Origin: Rhizobacter sp. Root1238 | GTDB lineage: Bacteria; Pseudomonadota; Gammaproteobacteria; Burkholderiales; Burkholderiaceae_C | NCBI RefSeq assembly: GCF_001425825.1 | Contig: NZ_LMDM01000028.1 | Coordinates: 1 to 49,472 of the forward strand | DNA: 49,472 nt | Direction of reading: 5' to 3' | In this document: positions 43,549-49,472 of the stretch, in pieces | Layout: each line of letters begins with the position of its first letter | How positions within the stretch are numbered: position 1 is the stretch's first letter | Program-made: the position numbers and the translations under genes | The notes under the pieces: model-generated | The model's database searches: none | What the model was told of the DNA's origin: nothing | What the model saw: the letters and a program-made list of their open reading frames with translations, nothing else

Positions 43549-44670
43549 ATGAGCACGACGCGCCGACACCTCACACACGCCAAAGCGGTCAGCACATTGC
43601 TGTTTGCGCTGGTTCTCTCCGCTTGCGGCAGCGGCGACGACTCGGACGCGCCGGCGCCACCATCTGCTGCGCCTGCTCCAGCGCCCGTACCGGCACCTGC
43701 GCCTGCGCCTGCGCCTGCACCAGCACCAGCACCAGCACCAGCGCCTGCACCAGCACCAGCACCAGCACCAGCGCCAGCACCAGCACCAGCACCAGCACCA
43801 GCACCAGCACCAGCACCAGCGCCAGCGCCCGCACCCGCACCCGCACCCGCACCCGCACCCGCACCCGCACCTGCACCTGCACCTGCACCAGCACCGGCAC
43901 CGGCACCGGCACCCGCACCTTCGAACTTCAGCGCCGGGTGCGGCAAGGCCGCCCAGTTTGCGAGCGGCAAGTACACGCTGTCTTCAGATGGCGTGACGCG
44001 CGAGTTCTGGGTTCGCCTTCCGTCGGGCTACAAGAGCGACAAGGCCTATCCGTTGATCGTCGGACTCCACTGGCGCGACGGCAGTGCGACGGATGTCTAC
44101 AACGGCAACAGCTGGGCCAGCGGCAAGCCCTTCTATGGCTTGAAGGAGCTGTACGGCGAGAGCGCGATCTTCGTCGCGCCGGCCGGCCTGGACGCCGGCT
44201 GGGCCAATCCGAATGACCGCGACATCCGCTTCATCGGCGCGATGGTCACCCAGCTGAAGCAGGGGCTTTGCACCGACACCAGCCGCACGTTCGCGACCGG
44301 GTTCAGCTTTGGCGGAATGATGTCGAACGCGATCGGTTGCCAGATGGGCGACGTGTTCCGCGCCGTGGCACCGATGTCGGGATCCGTCTGGAGCGGTTGC
44401 GCCACGTCCTCGAACAAGACCGCGGCGATCCTGTTGCATGCCAAGGAAGATGCCGTCGTCGGCTATCAGTTCGGCGAAGAGGCGCGAGACAAGTACGTCG
44501 CCAAGAACAGCTGCACGCCGACCACCGCCGCGATCGGCGCCAATGGCTGCGTGATCTACCAGGGCTGCACCGACAACAAGCCGGTGGCTTGGTGCGGGTA
44601 CAGCAACGGCGGGCACTGGCCGCCGGGGTTCGCCGCGACGGAGATCAAGTCGTTCTTCGACCGCTTCTGA
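43549..44670 (+). CDS. LpqC/PHB-depolymerase-like esterase, lipoprotein with Pro-Ala linker
   Basis: The 373-residue protein has a lipobox at about residue 23 (LSACGSGDD) and a long Pro-Ala linker (about 30-124). A CE1/LpqC-type alpha/beta hydrolase domain follows: REFWVRLPSGYKSDKAYPLIVGLHW, the nucleophile elbow in FATGFSFGGMMSNAIG (GFSFGG), and AVAPMSGSVWSGC. Such enzymes act as feruloyl or acetyl-xylan esterases or polyester depolymerases, which suits the polysaccharide genes nearby. ATG 43549 has a caggag site at 43536-43541. A strong bidirectional terminator follows. Confidence 0.88.
   Translation: MSTTRRHLTHAKAVSTLLFALVLSACGSGDDSDAPAPPSAAPAPAPVPAPAPAPAPAPAPAPAPAPAPAPAPAPAPAPAPAPAPAPAPAPAPAPAPAPAPAPAPAPAPAPAPAPAPAPAPAPAPSNFSAGCGKAAQFASGKYTLSSDGVTREFWVRLPSGYKSDKAYPLIVGLHWRDGSATDVYNGNSWASGKPFYGLKELYGESAIFVAPAGLDAGWANPNDRDIRFIGAMVTQLKQGLCTDTSRTFATGFSFGGMMSNAIGCQMGDVFRAVAPMSGSVWSGCATSSNKTAAILLHAKEDAVVGYQFGEEARDKYVAKNSCTPTTAAIGANGCVIYQGCTDNKPVAWCGYSNGGHWPPGFAATEIKSFFDRF
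43668..43920. repeat. Hexanucleotide blocks in esterase linker
   Basis: Runs of cctgcg, ccagca, cccgca, cctgca and ccggca follow each other, each repeated three to ten times and always coding Pro-Ala. The stepwise change of unit along the array looks like successive local expansions. Confidence 0.75.
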
Positions 44671-44674
44671 AACG

Positions 44675-44705
44675 CCGAGGGCACGGCAAGGGGCCGTGCC
44701 CTCGG
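44675..44705. terminator. Bidirectional hairpin terminator
   Basis: A perfect 13-bp stem, ccgagggcacggc (44675-44687) and gccgtgccctcgg (44693-44705), has a 5-base loop. It lies between the convergent esterase gene (ends 44670) and PRC-barrel gene (ends 44725). Confidence 0.85.
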
Positions 44706-44724
44706 TGAGACTGGAGAGGGCCGC

Positions 44725-45063
44725 TTACCAGCCCACGCCGTAGTAGTCGTACACCTTGCGGCCGTAAGTGTCGTCATACGACGGCTCGTCGTTCTCGGCA
44801 TAGCGCGGCGCGCCTTCGAGCTGCCTTTCCGACAGCGGCACGACATAGCCGTCGAGGTTGGTGTCGTACTTCAACATGGCCCACGGCACCGGGTAGCGGT
44901 CGGTGCCGACGCCGAGGAAGCCGCCGAACTCCAGCGCTGCGTAGCGCACCTGGCCGGAGCGCTTGTCGATGATCAGGTCATCGATCGAGCCGAGCTTGTC
45001 GCCGTTGCTCGCGTAGACGGTGGTGCCTTCGACCTTGTCGGAAGAGATGACGGGATTGCTCAT
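44725..45063 (-). CDS. PRC-barrel domain protein
   Basis: The 112-residue soluble protein has a PRC-barrel: ISSDKVEGTTVYASNGDKLGSIDDLIIDKRSGQVRYAALEFGGFLGVGTDRYPVPW. An acidic, tyrosine-rich C-terminal tail (SYDDTYGRKVYDYYGVGW) follows. PRC barrels in this form are found in photosynthetic reaction centre H subunits, RimM-like and stress or envelope proteins; the role here is unknown. ATG 45063 has a GGAG site; two in-frame ATGs lie upstream in a longer frame that starts at 45078. Confidence 0.92.
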   Translation of the reverse strand: MSNPVISSDKVEGTTVYASNGDKLGSIDDLIIDKRSGQVRYAALEFGGFLGVGTDRYPVPWAMLKYDTNLDGYVVPLSERQLEGAPRYAENDEPSYDDTYGRKVYDYYGVGW

Positions 45064-45196
45064 GAGGGTCTCCTTCACTGCGCTGCCGCCTGCGACATGC
45101 CGGCGGCGTGACCCTCATTGGTCCATTGCAAGAGGCCGCACACCATCGGAGCACGCGCGGCGCGCCTGTAGGAATCTGCCGTCGGGACTTGTGCGA

Positions 45197-45684
45197 TCAG
45201 GCGGCCTTGCTGCGCAGGCCCAGAAGACTCACACCGAGCAGCACGAAGCTACCGCCGAACACGCGGTTCAACCACCGGGCGCGGCGCGGGGCGGCGAGCT
45301 GGCCTTTGACGCTGCGCGCGAGCAGCACGTAGACCGCATGCGCGAAGACCGCGCAGCCCGCGAAGGTGACGGTGAGCACGACGAACTGCTGCGCAGCGCC
45401 GGCGCCGGCCTTCATGAACTGCGGGAACAGCGCGGTGAAGAAGAGGATCGCCTTCGGGTTGGTCAGCGCCACGGTGAGCCCGAGGTCTGCAGCACCACGC
45501 CGAGCCCGGCGGTGGCGGCGGTGGACACCAGCAGCAACCCGACCGCATTGCCGAGCGAGCTGATCATCGCGCGGGCCGGCCCGACACCGATCGAGTTGGA
45601 GACCGCCAGCAGCACGGCCGGACCGGGCGTGAAGGTGACGAACAACGAGACGAAGAGGAAGGCGAGCCAGTCGGAGAAGGCCAT
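45197..45684 (-). pseudogene. LysE-type amino acid exporter gene broken by internal deletion/frameshift
   Basis: The 5' part (45684 to about 45487) encodes the LysE start, FVTFTPGPAVLLAVSNSIG and a first helix ending GLGVVLQTSG, before stopping out of frame. In the next frame, from about 45487, ALTNPKAILFFTALFPQF continues to the family's C-terminal helices, ending at 45197. The normal third helix and loop (about 35-40 residues) are missing at the join, near cgggctcaccgtggcg. The gene as read cannot make a functional exporter. An assembly collapse at this point is an alternative. Confidence 0.75.
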
Positions 45685-45707
45685 GGAACGGGGCGGAGGA
45701 ATGAAGC

Positions 45708-45733
45708 GGGTCCGCCGATGTAGCGGCGGACCC
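45708..45733 (-). terminator. Hairpin terminator candidate
   Basis: A 9-bp inverted repeat, gggtccgcc (45708-45716) and ggcggaccc (45725-45733), with an 8-base loop, lies 30 bases beyond the stop of the minus-strand M14 gene and upstream of the lysE remnant. Confidence 0.6.
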
Positions 45734-45762
45734 TGGCCCTCACGTCGCTGGCCGAGCGGCTC

Positions 45763-47997
45763 TTACCAGTTGAAGCCCAGCGTGTACTTTCCGCTCGTGG
45801 CCCCGGTGCCGCCGCTGTAGAACTTCACGCGCACGTAGCGTGCCGACGCGGCGGTGCCGGTGTTGCTGACGCTGGCCGCATCGACGACGCCCACGCTCTT
45901 CTCGCTCGCGGCCAGCTGGGTGCCGGACGAGTTGTAGATGTAGAGGTCGTAGTCACTCGTTGCGTTGGGCGTCAGCGTGGCGGTCAGCGTCTTGCCGGCC
46001 GGCAGGTTCACCAGGAAGTAGTCACCGTCGGTCGACGAACCCATCGCGCCGTTCCATGTGCCGACCGCAGCCACCGTGTTGGCGGTGCCGATGTTGTCGT
46101 TCGGCTCGGTCTCGTTGTTGGGCGGCGTGACCACGCTCGCGATCTTCAGGAACTGCGCCGTCACCGGCCCCCATTGGCCCGACGACACCTTGGCGCGCAC
46201 GAACACCAGGTGCTTGCCCAGCGACAGGCCGGCGGTGGCCAGCGTGCCGCTCAACGACTCGGTGGTCTGGTTGAAGCTGCCGTCGGTGGCCGCCAGCGGA
46301 ATGGCCGTGGCACCGGCCACCCACGGCGGGGTGTCGATGTAGGCCTCGCCGGCGGTCACGTTGAGCGTGGGCTCGGTGCCGTTGCTCTGGTTGAAGCGGG
46401 TGTCGGTGGCCGATGCCGTCAGCGACACCGGCGTGCCGGCGAGCACGCCGCCGCCGCTCGCGTCGCTGCCGAGCGTCACCGTGGTCACGTCTGCCCCCGC
46501 AGGGATCTGGTACGGCGCGCGCACCACCTTGGCGGCGTAGATCAGCGCCGGCAGGTTCGCCGGCTTCGTCGTGTTGTTGTAGGTGGTGCAGCTCTCGAAG
46601 AAGCTGGAGCCCAGTTCGATCGTGTAGGCCGCCACGCCGAGCTCGCCATAGCTCGGGCCGTCGCTGGTGCCGTCGGTGGCGTAGAGGCCGATCGACTGCT
46701 CCGGCGTGTAGCCATTGAAGTACGCGAGGCGGCGGCCCAGCGTCTGCAGCGCGGTGGCGTTGGCCGTCGGCGTCGACGTGGTGCCCCACGGCCACAGCAC
46801 CAGCTGGCTGTAGCTGTGCACGTCGATGTGGATGCCCATCGTGTCGACCGGCGCGCCGTCACCCGGGTTCGGGCCGCGGCGGTCCGGGAAGATGCTGCGG
46901 ATGTAGTTCTGCACCGCCTGCGTCTCGGGCTCGGAGCCGGCCGTCGGGCCACGGTAGGTGAGGTCGCACTGGCTGCCGCTGGAGCCCGAGCCGCCGGTGC
47001 TGTTCCAGCCGAACGTGAAGTTGCGGTTCAGGTCGGCGCCGCGGGTGTTGCTGGTGGCGCCGCAGTAGGCGGTGTTGGTGTTCTTGCGCCACGAGAGCCC
47101 GCCTTCGGCCTTCTTGCGGCCGTCGGGGTTGGTCTGCAGCAGCAGGTGCACCTCGTGGTGGTCGACGATCCAGGTGGCGTCGGGGTTGGTGCCGTAGCCG
47201 TTGAGCAGCCAGCGCGCGAACTCCAGGTTCAGCGGCGCGGTGGTGTATTCGCGGGCGTGGATGGCGCTGTTGACGAACAGCTTGGGCTTGGTGCCGCCGA
47301 TCGCGCTGTTGGTGATCTTCAGCACCCGCATGTCGTAGCCGCCGGAGCCGACGGTCTTCTGCCAGGAGTCGCCGATGTCGATCCAGCTCGCGAGCGTCGG
47401 ATAGGTGGTGGTGAAGGCCGATGCGGCGGTGAAGGTTTCTTCGACCGTTTCGTAGCAGCTGTAGCCGGGGATGGACTGGATGGTGGCGTCGCCGGCGGCG
47501 GCGCCGGTGATGCCGGTGGCGCCATCGGTGCCGGCGCCGGTGGTGCGGCTCCTGGCGTCGGCGGCGGCCTGGATGGCGGCCAGGAAGTCGTTGCGGCGCT
47601 GGATGAACTCGGGGGCGTTCTCGATGCGGAAGCCGAAGCTGCGCAGCGCGGCGATGTCGGCCGCTTCGAGTTCGAGCACGAGGAAGCCCTGTTCGTAGTT
47701 GGATTCGAGCAGGTTGGCGTGGAAGGTGACGGCGGCCTTGCGCAGCATGGCTGCGTCGGGGTAGAAGGCCTTGTAGATGTTGGTGCGCTGCTTTTCCTGC
47801 TGTCGCAGCAGGCGCATTTCGGAGGCGGGGTCTTGAGGGGTGGCCACCTGGCCGGGCAGGCGTGTGGCGGAGGTCGACGGTGTGGACTGCTGGGACTGCT
47901 GGGACTGCTGGGACTGCGAGAAGGCTGACGGTACTGCGGAAACTGCAAGGAACAACGCGGCAAGTGCCGCCCGCGATTGCGGACGTACGTTGGTCAT
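45763..47997 (-). CDS. Secreted M14 zinc carboxypeptidase with PPC domain
   Basis: The 744-residue enzyme has a signal peptide (cut near FSQ) followed by Ser-Gln repeats (QSQQSQQSQQS). A peptidase M14 domain follows with zinc ligands in SAIHAREY (HxxE), DIHVHSYSQ-like (here IDVHSYSQLVLWPWG) and the catalytic glutamate in YTIELGSSFFE. A pre-domain (about 80-160) precedes it. A C-terminal PPC domain (about 660-744: ETEPNDN...DYDLYIYNSSG) is common in secreted proteases. ATG 47997 is preceded by GGGAG on the minus strand. It probably degrades extracellular peptides. It is isolated between the lysE remnant and a divergent small gene. Confidence 0.93.
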   Translation of the reverse strand: MTNVRPQSRAALAALFLAVSAVPSAFSQSQQSQQSQQSTPSTSATRLPGQVATPQDPASEMRLLRQQEKQRTNIYKAFYPDAAMLRKAAVTFHANLLESNYEQGFLVLELEAADIAALRSFGFRIENAPEFIQRRNDFLAAIQAAADARSRTTGAGTDGATGITGAAAGDATIQSIPGYSCYETVEETFTAASAFTTTYPTLASWIDIGDSWQKTVGSGGYDMRVLKITNSAIGGTKPKLFVNSAIHAREYTTAPLNLEFARWLLNGYGTNPDATWIVDHHEVHLLLQTNPDGRKKAEGGLSWRKNTNTAYCGATSNTRGADLNRNFTFGWNSTGGSGSSGSQCDLTYRGPTAGSEPETQAVQNYIRSIFPDRRGPNPGDGAPVDTMGIHIDVHSYSQLVLWPWGTTSTPTANATALQTLGRRLAYFNGYTPEQSIGLYATDGTSDGPSYGELGVAAYTIELGSSFFESCTTYNNTTKPANLPALIYAAKVVRAPYQIPAGADVTTVTLGSDASGGGVLAGTPVSLTASATDTRFNQSNGTEPTLNVTAGEAYIDTPPWVAGATAIPLAATDGSFNQTTESLSGTLATAGLSLGKHLVFVRAKVSSGQWGPVTAQFLKIASVVTPPNNETEPNDNIGTANTVAAVGTWNGAMGSSTDGDYFLVNLPAGKTLTATLTPNATSDYDLYIYNSSGTQLAASEKSVGVVDAASVSNTGTAASARYVRVKFYSGGTGATSGKYTLGFNW

Positions 47998-48135
47998 GGA
48001 ACGCTCCCTTGTGGTTTACGGTACCAGCCCAGCTGCGTGGGCTGGATCGGCTCGCGCTCTCGAACGGGGATCGACCCATCGGAGCGCCGAATGATTCTGG
48101 GGGACTTCCCCTTGCGCGGCGATGGGGGTAACAAG

Positions 48136-48591
48136 ATGAACAGGGTTATTTATTGGGTGTTGGCAATTGCCGCGTGTTGCGGTAATTCGCGTGCATGTGA
48201 AGGCGATGCCGCGCAATGGAGCCGCGAATTTGCTGCATTGCGAACAGTGCGCGGGCACTTTGATGGTGGAACCTGGACAGCGGATGTGGACCGCTGGCAG
48301 GGGCGCAAGCACCGGCTGATGCAATGCCTGGCTGCTGGATTGTCAGCAGCGGGGACGCCGGTGGAGCGGGTGCGGGAGCGGATGGGAGAGCCGGATGCGC
48401 GGGTGGCGTGTCCGTCGGCGGAGTGCGACGGGGTGGTGAGGCTGATGGAGGCGCGGGCGGACGGCGAGCGCTCAGTGGCCAGCGGCACTCAGCTGTGGGT
48501 CTACCAGTGGCGCGGGCAGCACGATCGATTGGTGTTCGCCGTCCTCGCCGGCAAGGTGTCTGAGGTGGGGTGGGCTTTCGCGCTGGAGTGA
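48136..48591 (+). CDS. Small secreted protein, unknown function
   Basis: The 151-residue product has a signal peptide (IYWVLAIAACCGNSRA) and a soluble domain with four or so cysteines (CEGDAAQ, MQCLAAG, ACPSAEC). The pattern WVYQWRGQHDRLVFAVLAGKVSEVGW near the end is strand-like. ATG 48136 was chosen because the signal peptide starts there; an upstream frame of about 50 residues (from 47977) is not supported. It is divergent from the carboxypeptidase and convergent with the GST gene. No family recognised. Confidence 0.65.
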   Translation: MNRVIYWVLAIAACCGNSRACEGDAAQWSREFAALRTVRGHFDGGTWTADVDRWQGRKHRLMQCLAAGLSAAGTPVERVRERMGEPDARVACPSAECDGVVRLMEARADGERSVASGTQLWVYQWRGQHDRLVFAVLAGKVSEVGWAFALE

Positions 48592-48598
48592 CCCGGCG

Positions 48599-49243
48599 CT
48601 AGGCTGGCTCGACGCGCGCGCGGTACGACTCGATGGTCCGCTGCCACGCGGGGCGGGCCAGGCATCGATCGCGGTATGACGCCAGCTTCGGATACGGCGC
48701 GATCAATGACGCGTCCTTGATGCCCGACGAGAGCACGTGCGCCATCAGGATGTCGGCGACGGTGAAGCTGTCGGTCGCGACGAACTCGCGGTTGGCGAGC
48801 CAGCGCTCCAGGTTGCCCAGCATCCGGTGCGCCCAGCCGACGAGGAACTGGCGGTGCTTGCCGCAGCTGCCATCGGCAGACCAGTCGAGCACCATCAGGC
48901 TGAGCAGCGGCATCTCGACCGAGTTCATCGCGGCAAAGCACCAACGCATCACCTGCGCCTCGCCGGCGCGGTCGGCGGGCATCAGGCGGCCGGACTTCTT
49001 CGCCAAGTGGACGACGATGGCGGCGGATTCGGACAGCAGCAAGCCGTCATCGTCGATCGACGGGATCTGCTCGAACGGGCTGAGCCGGCGATAGGCCTCG
49101 GTGTTCAGGTCGTGCGCGGGATGGTCCATGCCGGCGATCTCGAACGGGATCTGCATCTCTTCGAGGGCCCACAGCACACGCAGGTCGCGGGTGTGGCCGC
49201 GGGCGCCGGCGTTGACTTTGGAGAAGCCGTAGAGCTTGAGCAT
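48599..49243 (-). CDS. Glutathione S-transferase family protein
   Basis: The 214-residue product has the N-terminal thioredoxin-like half (MLKLYGFSKVNAGARGHTRDLRVLWALEEMQIPFE, then LSPFEQIPSIDDDGLLLSESAAIVVHLA with the cis-Pro and ESAAI glutathione-binding motif). The helical C-terminal half carries DSFTVADILMAHVL (N-capping box-like ADI). A GGAGACC site precedes the start at 49243. The catalytic substrate cannot be read. It is convergent with the small secreted protein, and the IS256-type element lies about 115 bases upstream. Confidence 0.92.
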   Translation of the reverse strand: MLKLYGFSKVNAGARGHTRDLRVLWALEEMQIPFEIAGMDHPAHDLNTEAYRRLSPFEQIPSIDDDGLLLSESAAIVVHLAKKSGRLMPADRAGEAQVMRWCFAAMNSVEMPLLSLMVLDWSADGSCGKHRQFLVGWAHRMLGNLERWLANREFVATDSFTVADILMAHVLSSGIKDASLIAPYPKLASYRDRCLARPAWQRTIESYRARVEPA

Positions 49244-49359
49244 GGGGGTCTCCTTCGCTGGGTGTTGCTTGCTGCGAAGGGTAGCGGCGTCTCAACGCAG
49301 GATGCGCAAACCCTAGCCGAGATAGATGTTGCTGCGGTGGTAATCCAAGTACATCTTCT

Positions 49360-49472
49360 GGGGAGCCTGTCAGTAATTTTGTGTGCGAGGCATAGCATGA
49401 CGACCAGGAGCATGTATGCCAAGCAAGACGAAGACGAAGAACGAGGCGATCGCTGCGAGGACGGCGGTGCTG
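49360..49472 (+). mobile_element. IS256-family element, left end, cut by window edge
   Basis: The sequence gggagcctgtcagtaatttt at about 49361 resembles the terminal inverted repeat of IS256-type elements. A transposase start follows: ATG at 49416 with a ccaggag site at 49404-49410, reading MPSKTKTKNEAIAARTAVL before the edge. A shorter ATG at 49412 is too close to the binding site. The target duplication and right end are outside the window. The full family member cannot be named. Confidence 0.7.

Noticed and set aside
33491-43920. Tandem repeats as a CRISPR array
   Set aside because: Units are 6 bases with no unique spacers, and all lie inside coding linkers in frame.

Overview
The window looks like chromosome from a high-GC betaproteobacterium, most likely Burkholderiales of the Leptothrix/Rubrivivax/Roseateles type. 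This rests on codon use, the style of the formate dehydrogenase/selenocysteine cluster, REP-like intergenic repeats, and secreted lipoproteins with long Pro-Ala linkers. No rRNA or taxonomic marker is present, so the placement is an inference.

Layout. (1) About 1-4.6 kb is a visibly less GC-rich accessory strip of small, mostly uncharacterised minus-strand genes (membrane protein, ComJ-like, GNAT, Nudix, small secreted proteins). Three spaced copies of a hairpin repeat lie between them. (2) 4.6-7.6 kb holds small orphan genes, a leader strongly resembling the antisense-RNA immunity leader of satellite phage P4, and two adjacent proteins sharing an SPRxxAQRxxIxxxFGP motif like that seen near contractile-injection-system cargo. 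(3) 7.7-20.5 kb is a self-contained selenocysteine island: a small lipoprotein, fdnG (in-frame UGA plus SECIS), fdnH, fdnI, fdhE, selA, a three-gene module of unknown function (acyl-CoA-dehydrogenase-like, cytosolic PhnD-like binding protein, TusA-like/ferritin-like fusion), selB and selC (tRNA-Sec). (4) 20.5-22.7 kb carries a Fic AMPylase with an operator-like repeat and a broken ankyrin gene. (5) 22.7-33.1 kb has a divergent winged-helix/TPR regulator facing a tightly overlapping exported operon: DUF1592/DUF1588, DUF1552, a cytochrome-like choice-of-anchor-D protein, TlpA-type thioredoxin, DUF4266 and DUF3570. (6) 33.1-44.7 kb is a plant-polysaccharide degradation region: GH5, GH6, PL1 pectate lyase and a Cip1-like protein, then dsbD, a RibD-like reductase, and two more Pro-Ala-linker lipoproteins (one an esterase). 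(7) 44.7-49.5 kb contains a PRC-barrel protein, a broken LysE exporter, an M14 carboxypeptidase, a small secreted protein, a GST and the left end of an IS256-type element cut by the window edge.

How it fits together. Region 3 supplies the membrane-bound formate dehydrogenase-N and the whole selenocysteine insertion machinery it needs; the three genes between selA and selB are the most intriguing unknown. In regions 5 and 6 a repeated DNA site (CGTCAAT pairs 11 bp apart) lies in front of the DUF1592 operon, beside the winged-helix regulator, and in front of both lipoprotein genes at 41.9 and 43.5 kb, which suggests one regulon. The polysaccharide-degrading enzymes are mostly surface lipoproteins and overlap dsbD, which fits disulfide management of exported enzymes.
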